From Candidatus Curtissbacteria bacterium (GTDB lineage: Bacteria; Patescibacteriota; Microgenomatia; Curtissbacterales; GWA2-41-24), in assembly GCA_016187105.1 (NCBI GenBank), contig JACPKK010000001.1:1-52130 (forward strand): 52,130 nucleotides of DNA, given 5' to 3'. Shown here piece after piece: positions 7,730-16,312 of the stretch. The position numbers and the translations under genes were made by a program. The notes under the pieces were generated by a model, which saw only the letters and a list, made by a program, of their open reading frames with translations, was not told where the DNA came from and searched no databases. Position 1 is the stretch's first letter, and each line of letters opens with the position of its first letter.

Positions 7730-10150
7730 TTAATTGAGTTGAGTTGTTTGAGGAGCGGCAACTGATTCTTTTTGTTTTCCGGATTTTGGTTCTTCGACTT
7801 TTTCTTTAGGAAGAGATTTGGTGAGGGCTACTTTGAGAACTTCGTCCATGTGTTCGGCTAAAATAAACTGGAGATCGCGCTTAACGTTTTTAGGGATGTC
7901 TTCCAGGTCTTTGGCGTTGTGCTTGGGAAGAATGACGGTCGTCAAGCCTGCCCGGTGAGCGGCCAAAACTTTTTCTTTAACGCCACCAATTTCCAGAACA
8001 CGGCCGCGCAACGTCACTTCCCCGGTCATACCAACTTCACGACGAACGGGGATTCTGGTAAGGGCCGAGACTAGGGCTGTTGTTATGGCAATACCGGCCG
8101 AGGGCCCTTCTTTAGGAACGGCGCCTTCCGGAACATGGATATGGATATCGCTTTTGGCAAAAAGGTTTTCGGCAATACCCAAGATTTTAGCCCGGGAGCG
8201 GATATATGAAAGGGCGGCTTGGGCCGATTCTTTCATGACATCGCCAAGCTGGCCGGTTAAAATAAGTTGGCCTTTGCCCGGCATAGGGGTGACTTCGACA
8301 AAAAGGATTTCGCCGCCGGCGGCTGTCACCGAAAGTCCGGTGGTCATGCCAATTTCGTCTTTCTCTTCGGCAATTGCTTTGGTGTATTTAGTCGGCCCTA
8401 AATAGGAGTGAAGCTGTTTGGAGCCGACGCTAATTTTGGTTTTGGCTTTTTGGGTTGCCAGTTTTTTAGCGATTTTCCTAAAAATTGACGCGGCTTCCCT
8501 TTCAAGTTCCCTGACCCCGGCTTCTCTGGTGTAATGAGAGACGATATCCTTTAAAGCACTATCGGAAATTTCAGCTTTTTGGATGTTAAGACCGTGGGCT
8601 TCAAGCTGTTTGGGGATTAAAAAGCGTTTGGCAATATGGAATTTTTCGTCCTCGGTGTAGCCCGGAAAGCTGATAACTTCCAAGCGGTCGCGAAGAGCCG
8701 GCGGAATGGTATCCAGAATATTGGCAGTGGCAATAAAGAGTACGTCGGAAAGGTCGTAAGCGACTTCCAAGTAATGGTCGGAAAAAGAATTATTTTGCTC
8801 CGGGTCGAGGGCTTCTAAGAGGGCGGATGAAGGGTCACCGCGAAAATCAGTGCCGATTTTATCGATTTCATCAAGCATGAAAACCGGATTTTTGGTGCCG
8901 GCGTTTTTAACGCCCTGAATAATCCTGCCCGGCATGGCGCCAACATAAGTTCGGCGGTGGCCGCGGATTTCGGCCTCATCGTGGATACCGCCCAAAGAAA
9001 CTCTAATGAATTTGCGGCCAAGGGCGCGGGCGATGGATTTGCCGATAGATGTTTTGCCGACGCCGGGCGGGCCGACAAAACAAAGAATCGGGCCTTTGAT
9101 TTTGCCAACCAATTTGTGGACGGCCAGATATTCCAAAATCCTTTCTTTAACTTTTGGCAAACCGTAGTGGTCCTCGTCTAAAATTTTGGCGGCCAAATCT
9201 ACGTCGACTGATTTTTTCTTGTCCTGGACGCGCCAAGGCAAATCGACCAGCCACTCCAGATAGGTGCGGATATAGGAGGATTCCGGGTTGTAAGAGGACA
9301 TTTTGGCAAGGCGGGAAAGTTCGCGGTCGGCCTTTGTCCTAACGTCTGTTGGCATTTGGGCTTCTTTAATTTTCTTCCTGAATTCAGTGACTTCCCGGCC
9401 GTCTTCATCTTCACCGAGTTCTTTTTCAATCGACCTCATCTTTTCGCGAAGGATGGCTTCTTTAGTAACACGGCCAACCCTTTCCTGGGTTTCAGTATCG
9501 ATTTTGGAAGAAATTTCCAAAATCCTGATTTCGCGGGTTAGGAGCTCGGAAAGCCGCTCAAGCCTGGCTTTGGTGTCGACCATTTCCAGGATTTGCTGCT
9601 TGTCTTGCGTTTTGAGGTCGATTGAGGCGGAAACGATGTTGACAAGCTGATTAGGGTCGTCAGTTGAAAAGATGTGAATCGAAGATTCGAGGGTTAAGGT
9701 TCCGCCAAGCTCGCCGAATTTTTTGATTTTGGTAAGGATATTTCTAAAAAGAGCTTCGGCTTCATCGGTTTTTTGGGTAAGCTCGGGAATTTCTTCGACT
9801 TTGACGGCAAGGTAGGGGTCAATTTGGGTAAATTCTTTAAGATATACACGGCTAATGCCTTCAACGGCCAGATTATATTCGTTATCAACTTTCCAAAGAC
9901 GGCGAATTAGCCCGACCGTCCCAACGGAGTAGATATCGCCCGGGGCCGGATTTTCGATTCTGGGATTTTTTTGGGCGACAAAAACGGCCAAGTGGTCACT
10001 CGCCCAAGCACTATCAAGGCCAAGTTTTACTTTTGGGCGGCCGACGGTGATTGGAACCATGGATGAGGGAAAGACGACGGTGTCGCGAAGCGGGACGATC
10101 GGCAGTTCGTTTTTAATTCTGGGTTTTTGCTGATCTAAGAATATAGCCAT
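7730..10150 (-). CDS. lon: ATP-dependent Lon protease
   Basis: An 806-residue protein with the full LonA layout. The N-terminal substrate-binding domain starts at PIVPLRDTVVFP (residue 18) and is followed by a coiled-coil region. The AAA+ module has Walker A GPPGVGKT at 360-367, Walker B VFMLDEIDK near 423-431 and the arginine-finger region. The C-terminal protease domain has the Ser-Lys dyad: Ser684 in EGPSAGIA and Lys727 in GGVKEKV. It degrades misfolded and regulatory proteins. The last 25 residues are a charged, low-complexity tail. Control looks elaborate: a CIRCE-like inverted repeat overlaps the promoter, and a hairpin shared with another gene lies just upstream of the ATG. Confidence 0.97.
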   Translation of the reverse strand: MAIFLDQQKPRIKNELPIVPLRDTVVFPSSMVPITVGRPKVKLGLDSAWASDHLAVFVAQKNPRIENPAPGDIYSVGTVGLIRRLWKVDNEYNLAVEGISRVYLKEFTQIDPYLAVKVEEIPELTQKTDEAEALFRNILTKIKKFGELGGTLTLESSIHIFSTDDPNQLVNIVSASIDLKTQDKQQILEMVDTKARLERLSELLTREIRILEISSKIDTETQERVGRVTKEAILREKMRSIEKELGEDEDGREVTEFRKKIKEAQMPTDVRTKADRELSRLAKMSSYNPESSYIRTYLEWLVDLPWRVQDKKKSVDVDLAAKILDEDHYGLPKVKERILEYLAVHKLVGKIKGPILCFVGPPGVGKTSIGKSIARALGRKFIRVSLGGIHDEAEIRGHRRTYVGAMPGRIIQGVKNAGTKNPVFMLDEIDKIGTDFRGDPSSALLEALDPEQNNSFSDHYLEVAYDLSDVLFIATANILDTIPPALRDRLEVISFPGYTEDEKFHIAKRFLIPKQLEAHGLNIQKAEISDSALKDIVSHYTREAGVRELEREAASIFRKIAKKLATQKAKTKISVGSKQLHSYLGPTKYTKAIAEEKDEIGMTTGLSVTAAGGEILFVEVTPMPGKGQLILTGQLGDVMKESAQAALSYIRSRAKILGIAENLFAKSDIHIHVPEGAVPKEGPSAGIAITTALVSALTRIPVRREVGMTGEVTLRGRVLEIGGVKEKVLAAHRAGLTTVILPKHNAKDLEDIPKNVKRDLQFILAEHMDEVLKVALTKSLPKEKVEEPKSGKQKESVAAPQTTQLN

Positions 10151-10156
10151 GTCACT

Positions 10157-10200
10157 TTAAGGAGACAACCTGCGGTTTTCTCCTTAATATTCCTCTTTCC
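10157..10200 (-). promoter_or_regulatory. Conserved leader hairpin element upstream of lon
   Basis: TTAAGGAGA (10157-10165) pairs with TCTCCTTAA (10179-10187), with an inner AACC/GGTT stem and a flank TATTCCTCTTTCC (10188-10200). The same architecture, with two compensated base pairs and the same flank, lies at 43712-43751 before another minus-strand gene. It ends six bases before the lon ATG. One arm contains a Shine-Dalgarno-like AAGGAG and the other its complement, so a role in translation control is possible. Confidence 0.5.
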
Positions 10201-10265
10201 CTAAGTTGAAAAATTTGAACTGGCAAATCCAGATTCAAATTTAATTTTATTAATAGTACCCTTAT

Positions 10266-10271
10266 ATTATA
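10266..10271 (-). promoter_or_regulatory. Probable -10 box of lon
   Basis: Minus-strand TATAAT (10271-10266) in GGTTATAATATAAGG lies about 115 bases before the lon ATG. It lies just downstream of the CIRCE-like repeat at 10293-10320. No good -35 hexamer was found. Confidence 0.45.
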
Positions 10272-10292
10272 ACCTAACGTTACTAATATGGG

Positions 10293-10320
10293 TTAGCAGA
10301 GAGCATACCATGAGTGCTAA
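10293..10320. promoter_or_regulatory. CIRCE-like (HrcA operator-like) inverted repeat upstream of lon
   Basis: On the minus strand the element reads TTAGCACTC, ten bases, then CTCTGCTAA. The first half is a perfect CIRCE half-site (consensus TTAGCACTC-N9-GAGTGCTAA). The second keeps TGCTAA, and the spacer is one base long. Placement around the -35 region fits repression of a heat-shock gene. hrcA is not in the window. Confidence 0.45.
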
Positions 10321-10379
10321 GTGGTGTCAAGAGAGTTAAATTGCTAAATTGCTCGATTGTTAAATTGTTGATCGAAGAG

Positions 10380-10445
10380 ATTGCTTCGTCACTTCGCTTT
10401 GCTCGCAATAAGAGAGCTTATTGCTCATTTCTCTCGCAATGACAG
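10380..10445. repeat. 'Cattgcgag ... gaagcaatctc' palindromic repeat overlapping the lgt 3' end
   Basis: The minus strand reads TGTCATTGCGAGAGAAATGA, continues with TATTGCGAGCAAAGCGAAGTG and ends ACGAAGCAATCTC. This class of short palindromic repeat is widespread in bacterial genomes. It supplies the final codons of lgt (LLSLREK). Confidence 0.65.
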
Positions 10446-11255
10446 AAGGCGGATTCCGATTAGGATCAATAACAACGAGAGCAAATAAGCGACTTTGATG
10501 TCCCCTAATTTGGCCGTATCGATGCGCCAGATTTCGGCGACTCCCCGGCTGGCGCCGTAGAGAATGAGATAAAGGCCGAATACAGAACCCGGTTTATTGT
10601 TCGAGTTTACCCTGAACTTCCCTATTTTGAGGAAACTTCTCGACTCTCCGCCAGCTGGCGGATCGCTCGAAGAATAAAATCTCTTTGCCAATACAATCAG
10701 CAGGAAAAAGGCGATCAGTTCCAAAATCGCTTCGTAGAAAAATGTGGGATGGAAATGCGTCTGGAATAGATATTGGATTGGACGATGGGCGGGATCGATA
10801 TAAACTCCCCATGGCAGATTTGTCGGCGGGCCAAAGGCTTCCTGATTGACAAAGTTGCCGATTCTGCCGATTGCCTGACCGAGGATCAAAGACGGCGATA
10901 CAAGATCGAACAGGGATAAAAAATTGATTTTCTTAAACCTAGCAAAAATCCAAAAGCCAATAAAAACTCCGGCGAGGGCCCCGAAAATTCCCAGCCCCCC
11001 ATTTGTTATAGCTAAAATTTGATCGGGGCTTTGGGAGTAAAAACCCCATTTATCAATTACGTGATAAAGGCGGCCGCCGATAGTTCCAAGAATGAGTGGG
11101 GAAAGAAGTAGCGGATCATCAAATAAGGCGGGGCTGATTTTGTATAAAGGCGCCCGTCTTTTGGCGATGATCCAGCCCAGAAGAACGGCAATGGCGATTA
11201 CAAGGCCGTAGATATGGATGGTAAAGGGACCGAGGGGAAATGAATTAGGAATCAT
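10425..11255 (-). CDS. lgt: Prolipoprotein diacylglyceryl transferase
   Basis: A 276-residue multi-pass membrane enzyme that moves diacylglycerol from phosphatidylglycerol to the lipobox Cys of prolipoproteins. Typical features are the N-terminal FTIHIYGLVIAIAVLLGW, GGRLYHVIDKW near 60-70, the Lgt signature GRIGNFVNQEAFG at about 130-142, and the C-terminal LYGASRGVAEIWR. Residues 194-222 are not expected in the family: the segment SSSDPPAGGESRSF is encoded by a 42-nt palindromic repeat also found in the pduO gene. The C-terminal residues come from another repeat. It is last in the metal/envelope operon, four bases after the DUF1461 gene. Confidence 0.93.
   Translation of the reverse strand: MIPNSFPLGPFTIHIYGLVIAIAVLLGWIIAKRRAPLYKISPALFDDPLLLSPLILGTIGGRLYHVIDKWGFYSQSPDQILAITNGGLGIFGALAGVFIGFWIFARFKKINFLSLFDLVSPSLILGQAIGRIGNFVNQEAFGPPTNLPWGVYIDPAHRPIQYLFQTHFHPTFFYEAILELIAFFLLIVLAKRFYSSSDPPAGGESRSFLKIGKFRVNSNNKPGSVFGLYLILYGASRGVAEIWRIDTAKLGDIKVAYLLSLLLILIGIRLLSLREK
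10636..10677. repeat. 42-nt palindromic repeat inside lgt
   Basis: Read on the coding strand it starts TTATTCTTCGAGCGATCCG and ends GGAGAGTCGAGAAG. Apart from a few central bases it is identical to 19152-19193 inside pduO. Both copies are read in the same frame (SSSDP...GGESR). Confidence 0.92.
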
Positions 11256-11258
11256 TTA

Positions 11259-11909
11259 TTAAGTATTAAGAATATGACTTCTCGACTTCGCTCGAAGGAT
11301 AAAGGTGATGATAGCAATTACGGCTGACGAAATAAAAATATTGATGGCTAGGCGGTTTGCAAATTCCACGAAAAACTGCTCGGGGAAAAGTTTGATTAAA
11401 TTATCGTCGGCGGGAAAGAGCCAGAGGGTATTTGTAAATAAAATTTGATGGAATTTAAGGAAAAAGCTATCAAAAGCAGAAGATATTCCCAGCCCAAGCG
11501 CGGCAATGAAGAAAATGGTGGCGATCGATGAAACAAAGAGCGACCCGAGAATGATTTTTGACTGTCTTTTGAAAATCAGGGAAATGGCGATTACCAAGGC
11601 CGCAATGAGTGAGAGATAAAAAAGTCCATTTGCAAAAACCAGTAAATCGCGGACGTCTTTTAGGTGTGAAACAGCCTGCGTTGAGAAAAAATTGTGATCG
11701 AGTGTATTTTTTCCTCTAAAGTAGCCAAATAAATTATTGGTGGCGTCGTTTACAATTTTTTGATTTTCAAAATTCTGGTAGGTTCCAACTTTTCCATAAA
11801 GCGACTGGTAAAAACTGCGGTTTAAAATTAGATAGTTAAAATTTCCGAGAATAATTGAGGCTGGTATCAGCACAATAAGTAAATAGCCAAGGATTCTTGC
11901 GATGGTCAT
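11259..11909 (-). CDS. DUF1461 integral membrane protein
   Basis: A 216-residue protein with an N-terminal helix, a polar loop (NRSFYQSLYG ... DHNFFSTQAVSHLKDVRDLL) and four further hydrophobic helices. The HLKDVRDL segment, the SAFDSFFLKFHQILFTNTLWLFPADDNLIKLFPEQFF segment and the overall layout match the TIGR01906/DUF1461 membrane family, whose function is unknown. It overlaps the CopB ATPase gene by four bases (ATGA) and precedes lgt by four. It is therefore part of the metal/envelope operon. The last residues (LRAKSRSHILNT) are encoded by a short copy of the TTCGAGCGAAGTCGAGAAG repeat family. Confidence 0.65.
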   Translation of the reverse strand: MTIARILGYLLIVLIPASIILGNFNYLILNRSFYQSLYGKVGTYQNFENQKIVNDATNNLFGYFRGKNTLDHNFFSTQAVSHLKDVRDLLVFANGLFYLSLIAALVIAISLIFKRQSKIILGSLFVSSIATIFFIAALGLGISSAFDSFFLKFHQILFTNTLWLFPADDNLIKLFPEQFFVEFANRLAINIFISSAVIAIITFILRAKSRSHILNT

Positions 11910-14113
11910 AATTTAACTTTGCGAAGAGCGAGGGCGTTTAAAACAACTATAACAGATGAGGCGCTCATGAGAAGTGCAGCCCATTCGGGCCTAAGTAGTA
12001 TTCCAAAAGAAAAAAGGGCTCCGGCGGCAACTGGAATTGCCAAAATATTATAACCGGCAGCCCAAGCGAGGTTCTGCTTCATTTTAGAATTCGTTTTTTT
12101 AGAAAGTCTAATTGCCTTGACTACATCTTTTGGGTTATCTTTCACAAGTACTATTTCGGCCGATTCGACAGCTACATCTGTTCCTGCACCGATTGCAATG
12201 CCTACGTGGGCTTGCGTTAAAGACGCCGCGTCGTTAACACCATCCCCAACCATAGCAACAATCTCTCCTTTGCCCTGAAGCTCTTTAACCTTACTGACCT
12301 TATCTTCCGGTAACACTTGGGCAAAAACGGTATCTATTCCCAGCCTTTTTGCGACTGAATCCGCTACGTCCTGGTTGTCTCCAGTTAACATCGCAGTTTT
12401 AATTTTCATATCCGCAAGCGCCGAAATTACCGCTTTAGATTCACTTCTTATAACATCTTCCAGGCTAATCATTCCTATCAGCTTTTTGGCTTTTGCTACC
12501 CAAATATAGGTATTTGCAGCATCTTGATTCTTGTTAATTTTGTCTTCAAGACTTCCCTTTTCAATACCAAATTGTTTTATTAACGCTTTATTGCCAATAA
12601 TTGTGCTCTCCCCATCAACAGCAGCGCTGGCCCCCTTACCGGGATAAGACTTGAAATTTTTGGCAGGGGAAAAAGTAATTTTTCTTTTTTTGGCTTCTTC
12701 AACTACCCCTTGGGCAATAGAATGCTGTGAATGAAATTCTACGGAAGCCGCAACCTTTAATATGTCATTTTCGGAGATATTATCGGCAGTAATGATTTTA
12801 CTAACCCCAAATTTTCCTTTGGTTAAAGTTCCGGTTTTGTCAAAAACCACGTACGTAAGTCTGCGGGCAATTTCGGCGGCTTTCATGTCCCTTATCAATA
12901 TTCCGTTTTTGGCAGCCAGTGATGTTGTAATAGTTGTAACTGTAGGAATTGCTAGACCCAACGCATGGGGGCAGGCAATAACAATAACCGTTATAGCCAG
13001 AGTACCCGCGAAAACTGCGGGTGCTGCACCTTGAGGAAAAATAAACATCCAAAAGAGAAAAGTTCCAGTGCCAACTATAATTGCCGTGTATGTAAGCCAG
13101 CTGGCGGCACGATCCGCAAGTTTCTGGACTGGCGGTTTTGACTCCTGGGCTTCCCTAATAAGTTCCATTATTTGTGAAATAGCAGTATCTTTTCCAGTCT
13201 TTTCCACTTCCAGCGTTAGTGACCCGTCATTGTTGACTGTTCCGCCAATCACCTCATCGCCTTTCTTTTTGGGGACTGGTTTGGACTCGCCGGTAACCAT
13301 GGACTCGTTGATAGAGCTTTCACCGTCAATTACTACGGAATCGATTGGTATTTTTTCTCCCGGGCGGACTAAAATTTTATTTCCACGAGTCAGCTCTTGC
13401 GTACCAACATCGACAATCTCCTTACCGCGAATTTGATGGGCTGTCGGGGGAATTAATTTGGCGAGTTGGGCCAAAGCGCCGCTTGCACCCCGCACGGCTC
13501 TCATCTCCATCCAATGGCCGAACAAAAATACTAAAACCAGTGTCGAAATTTCCCAATAAAGGCTTTCGCCTTCAAATAGGAATGTCGCGGCTACACTGAA
13601 GGCATATCCTGCAAGGACGGCAAGACTTACGAGTGTCATCATTGCGGGGTTACGGCCTTTGAGTTCTCCCCTGGCCATCTGGTAGAAGGGCAATCCGGCC
13701 CAAGAAACTATTACTGACGCAACGAAGAAGCTTATAATTCCCGAATAAGGGATATTAAGTGATAGCCCTAACCACCTTTGAATGTTTGGCGAGAGAATAA
13801 CGACCAGGGCGGTTAACGGGAGCGCGATAAAAAATCTTTTTTTGAAGCTTTCTTCCATACCCGCATGACTTGGGCCGTGTTCGTGCTTTTCCAGCTTCAT
13901 GCCGCATTCGGGACAATCTTGCGGCTTGTCTCTTGTTATCTGGGGGTGCATAGGGCAAGAGTAGATAGTGCCAGGCTGATTACGGCTTGTTATTTGTTTG
14001 GTACCTGATACCTGTGATTTAGTATCGATAACCAGGTCCATGCCGCATTTTGGGCATTTGCCGGGTTTATCGGATGTGACGTCCGGATGCATGGGACAAG
14101 TGTAGGCTGTCAT
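11906..14113 (-). CDS. copB: CopB-type heavy-metal (copper) P1B ATPase with two HMBD-like zinc/metal ribbons
   Basis: The ATG at 14113-14111 (735 residues) is chosen over one at 14200 because it overlaps the upstream stop as ATGA, follows an AAGGGAA ribosome site and starts directly with the metal domain. Two N-terminal YTCPMHP/YSCPMHP ribbons (Cys6 and Cys53, each with a later CPKCGM/CPECGM) are heavy-metal-binding domains. The membrane metal site is CPH at 381-383, typical of CopB rather than CopA (CPC). The actuator TGES is at 274-277, the phosphorylated Asp425 is in DKTGTLT, and the hinge is MVGDGVNDAASL. It would export Cu from the cytoplasm. It sits in an operon led by a CsoR-type regulator, consistent with metal-induced expression. 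Cu2+ versus Cu+ or Ag+ cannot be decided. Confidence 0.9.
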   Translation of the reverse strand: MTAYTCPMHPDVTSDKPGKCPKCGMDLVIDTKSQVSGTKQITSRNQPGTIYSCPMHPQITRDKPQDCPECGMKLEKHEHGPSHAGMEESFKKRFFIALPLTALVVILSPNIQRWLGLSLNIPYSGIISFFVASVIVSWAGLPFYQMARGELKGRNPAMMTLVSLAVLAGYAFSVAATFLFEGESLYWEISTLVLVFLFGHWMEMRAVRGASGALAQLAKLIPPTAHQIRGKEIVDVGTQELTRGNKILVRPGEKIPIDSVVIDGESSINESMVTGESKPVPKKKGDEVIGGTVNNDGSLTLEVEKTGKDTAISQIMELIREAQESKPPVQKLADRAASWLTYTAIIVGTGTFLFWMFIFPQGAAPAVFAGTLAITVIVIACPHALGLAIPTVTTITTSLAAKNGILIRDMKAAEIARRLTYVVFDKTGTLTKGKFGVSKIITADNISENDILKVAASVEFHSQHSIAQGVVEEAKKRKITFSPAKNFKSYPGKGASAAVDGESTIIGNKALIKQFGIEKGSLEDKINKNQDAANTYIWVAKAKKLIGMISLEDVIRSESKAVISALADMKIKTAMLTGDNQDVADSVAKRLGIDTVFAQVLPEDKVSKVKELQGKGEIVAMVGDGVNDAASLTQAHVGIAIGAGTDVAVESAEIVLVKDNPKDVVKAIRLSKKTNSKMKQNLAWAAGYNILAIPVAAGALFSFGILLRPEWAALLMSASSVIVVLNALALRKVKL

Positions 14114-14607
14114 CGTTTGTTCCCTTTTACCAAGTACAAAATTGAGGCGGCAATGATAAGCAAGGAAATACTGATGGGAGCAATGACCGGACCGACCCAA
14201 GGTGTAGGAAGCAAGAAAAACGTGTCGAGATCCAGCAATGATTTGGGCCAGCCGATTGTGAGTTTTAGGAAAATATAATAGAAAATATCCCAGACCCCAA
14301 ACATCAGGAGGAAAAAGGCGATTTTTTGTTTTAAATTTTTAGCGGCAAGCGCGGCGACAGAAGCCAGCATAATAAGTGTGGCAGCTTCGCGTAATCTTTC
14401 GATGTTCAAAATAGCCGTATCGGTTATGATCTTGACAGCGAACCTTGGCTCTAAAAAAGCAATGCCAGGAATCAAAAATAGGATTTGATCTTGGCTGACA
14501 CTCGCTTGATTTAAAGCGAAAAGACGGCGCAGATAGATAACAACAGCTGCCTCAACAAAGGCAAAAGCAACGGCAAAGACAACTACTTTGATAATTGATT
14601 GTTTCAT
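14110..14607 (-). CDS. Conserved membrane protein of unknown function
   Basis: A 165-residue protein with about five hydrophobic helices. Recognisable blocks are AFAFVEAAVVIYLRRL, IERLREAATLIMLA, LLMFGVWDIFYYIFLKLTIGWP and LPTPWVGPVIAP. I recall this arrangement from uncharacterised bacterial membrane proteins but no name. Conserved Glu, Arg, Asp and Trp within helices suggest a transport or enzymatic role rather than simple anchoring. It is 15 bases after the CcdA-like gene and overlaps copB by four bases. Confidence 0.6.
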   Translation of the reverse strand: MKQSIIKVVVFAVAFAFVEAAVVIYLRRLFALNQASVSQDQILFLIPGIAFLEPRFAVKIITDTAILNIERLREAATLIMLASVAALAAKNLKQKIAFFLLMFGVWDIFYYIFLKLTIGWPKSLLDLDTFFLLPTPWVGPVIAPISISLLIIAASILYLVKGNKR

Positions 14608-14622
14608 CTGGGCTACTCCATT

Positions 14623-15300
14623 TTACAGCAACGGCTGAATAAGCCAGAGGAGCAATGTCACGGACATGGCGATTGTGACCAAACCCATCACAAGCTTAAT
14701 TTTAGTGTGCGCTACTCCCTGAAATTTTTGAATTAGCTTGACCGTTTGCGGGCGGGTTGAAACTAAGAAAATAAGTGCCGTCGGCAAGATGAACATGAGG
14801 TTGTAAATTAATAGATAAAAAATGCCGTTTATAAATGTTTCCTTCGAGGAAAGCAGGGCAACGGTGCCAAGATAGATCGCTCCGGAACAGGGGAATTCAC
14901 AAAGACCAACAAAAAAGCCGAGGGCTAGCGCTGAAAGAACGGTGATTTTCCGATCCCATTTGGGGATGCGGCAAGCGCCAAAGAAAGGAGACAAGATCGG
15001 CACATAGAGCCTTGGTAAAAAATATTCTTTTAGGTAAAAAGCGCCAATCATAAAAAGGACAGCAGCAGCTACCCAGCCGAAAAAGTTATGGATGCCAAAG
15101 AGGTGAAAAACGTGAAGAATTCCAAGACCAATCAAGAAGTAGGTAATATACATTGACGCCAAATAAAAAATGCCGAAGTTTATGAGCTGGCGGCGGCTGC
15201 CTCCTAGGGTCAGGATGAGGGAAATATAAAGAAGTAAAACCCCGATGGCGCAGGGGTTGAACGAATCGATAAGTCCATTTAGCAAAACTAGGGGAAGCAT
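14623..15300 (-). CDS. CcdA/DsbD-like thiol-disulfide transmembrane protein
   Basis: A 225-residue protein with six hydrophobic helices. The redox-active Cys pair expected for the CcdA/DsbD family is present: DSFNPCAIG in helix 1 and CEFPCSGAI in helix 4. These proteins pass electrons from cytoplasmic thioredoxin to extracytoplasmic thiol proteins. Here it follows a DUF1573 protein with a CDC motif and precedes a copper ATPase. Keeping exported metal-binding or Cys-containing proteins reduced is a plausible job, but this is inference from context. Confidence 0.8.
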   Translation of the reverse strand: MLPLVLLNGLIDSFNPCAIGVLLLYISLILTLGGSRRQLINFGIFYLASMYITYFLIGLGILHVFHLFGIHNFFGWVAAAVLFMIGAFYLKEYFLPRLYVPILSPFFGACRIPKWDRKITVLSALALGFFVGLCEFPCSGAIYLGTVALLSSKETFINGIFYLLIYNLMFILPTALIFLVSTRPQTVKLIQKFQGVAHTKIKLVMGLVTIAMSVTLLLWLIQPLL

Positions 15301-15301
15301 A

Positions 15302-15799
15302 TTAATTGACTTCGGCTACAAGAGTCAGAACGATATCGGGCTTTTGGGGATCATTGGTTCTTATGTAAACACTCCTTTCGACTTTTCCCTTGACGGGCAT
15401 TCTGGCCGGTTCGTAGGAGGCTGTTACTTTTGCTTCTCGGCCGGGTTCAATTTGCCCCATCCAGTTCGGGTTCTGGTGCATGGAGAAACGCGGACTTATC
15501 TTATCGCCAATGGTGATTTGGGCAAAAGTACAATCACAGGAAGTGCTGATGTTGTTTATCTCTAAATTTTGATTACCCGTGTTTTTGAGAAAAAAATCAA
15601 GTGTTTTGATTTCCGAAACCTTCATTTGACCCAAGTCTGCAAAGCTGGCTGAAAGTTCGGCTTTAGGCCGATCGGGGCTTTCGGCGGAATAAGTCTTTGG
15701 CGTCTTATCAGCAGTTGTATAGGCAAAGACAATGCCGCCGACAATCACCAAAACTAAAAAAATGATAATTCCCAAGATAAATGGGTTGATTTTGCTCAT
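15302..15799 (-). CDS. Membrane-anchored DUF1573 protein
   Basis: A 165-residue protein with an N-terminal helix (FILGIIIFLVLVIVGGIVFAY) and an extracytoplasmic Ig-like domain. The pattern ASFADLGQMKVSEIKTLDFFLKNTGNQNLEINNISTSCDCT is diagnostic of DUF1573. The CDCT cysteines could bind metal or be kept reduced by the CcdA-like protein encoded one base downstream. Two residue blocks, MHQNPNWMGQIEPG and the preceding CDC, contain Met, His and Cys that would suit copper binding. That suggestion is inference. Confidence 0.75.
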   Translation of the reverse strand: MSKINPFILGIIIFLVLVIVGGIVFAYTTADKTPKTYSAESPDRPKAELSASFADLGQMKVSEIKTLDFFLKNTGNQNLEINNISTSCDCTFAQITIGDKISPRFSMHQNPNWMGQIEPGREAKVTASYEPARMPVKGKVERSVYIRTNDPQKPDIVLTLVAEVN

Positions 15800-15810
15800 T
15801 TAGGATTTTT

Positions 15811-16083
15811 TTATTTTTTGGCAAACCGGTTGTAAAGCCAAGCAAAAGCCCAGCCTGTCAACCACATTCCAATGACTGCCGTAATAAACCCTAGGAAGAA
15901 ATTTCCTCTGGGGCTTCCGGTCCAAATAAGACTAATGTCCATCCCATGAAACCAGCTCTGACCAACCGCTTTGGAAGCCTGCGGGAAAAGGGCAACTGCC
16001 AGAGAACAAACCACATAAACAACTGCGGTTATGGCGGCTGACGCATTAGCAAACCCAAGTTCGTTTAACTTCATTTTTGTCAC
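15811..16083 (-). CDS. DUF5676 small membrane protein
   Basis: A 90-residue protein with two helices, VVYVVCSLAVALFP and a C-terminal FITAVIGMWLTGWAFAWLYNRFAKK. The GWxFAWLYN ending and SWFHGMDISLIW middle match DUF5676, usually found in metal-related gene clusters. A strong ribosome site AAGGAGGTGA lies five bases before the ATG. It sits between a small membrane protein and the DUF1573 gene in the operon. Function unknown. Confidence 0.7.
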   Translation of the reverse strand: MTKMKLNELGFANASAAITAVVYVVCSLAVALFPQASKAVGQSWFHGMDISLIWTGSPRGNFFLGFITAVIGMWLTGWAFAWLYNRFAKK

Positions 16084-16102
16084 CTCCTTTTATGACTTTT
16101 CT

Positions 16103-16312
16103 TTATCCCCCTTTTTTCCATAGCCATCTCAAAAGGGCAACCAAAACGGCGATAACGAGAAACCAGGTGACAAGCCAAAGAACGCCATAAACCCAGAAAG
16201 GTTGAGTTGTCCCGAACATCATCGGGTGATTACCCCAGTACCTTAGGGAATCAATGTCTTTGCCGGAAGTTGCTTCGGTAAAACGCATCATGTTATTAAA
16301 CATTAATTTCAC
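16103..16312 (-). CDS. Small membrane protein of the metal operon
   Basis: A 69-residue protein. It has a Met-rich start (MKLMFNNMMRF) and one C-terminal helix (WVYGVLWLVTWFLVIAVLVALLRWLW). A ribosome site AGGAGGTG precedes the ATG by six bases and the gene overlaps csoR by four. No family recognised. The Met/His residues (NNMM, NHPMM) would be compatible with copper contact but prove nothing. Confidence 0.6.
   Translation of the reverse strand: MKLMFNNMMRFTEATSGKDIDSLRYWGNHPMMFGTTQPFWVYGVLWLVTWFLVIAVLVALLRWLWKKGG

Noticed and set aside
14114..14200. Longer N-terminus for the CopB ATPase starting at 14200
   Set aside because: It would overlap the upstream membrane-protein gene by 91 bases, has no family match, and the ATG at 14113 has the ATGA coupling and starts at the metal ribbon.
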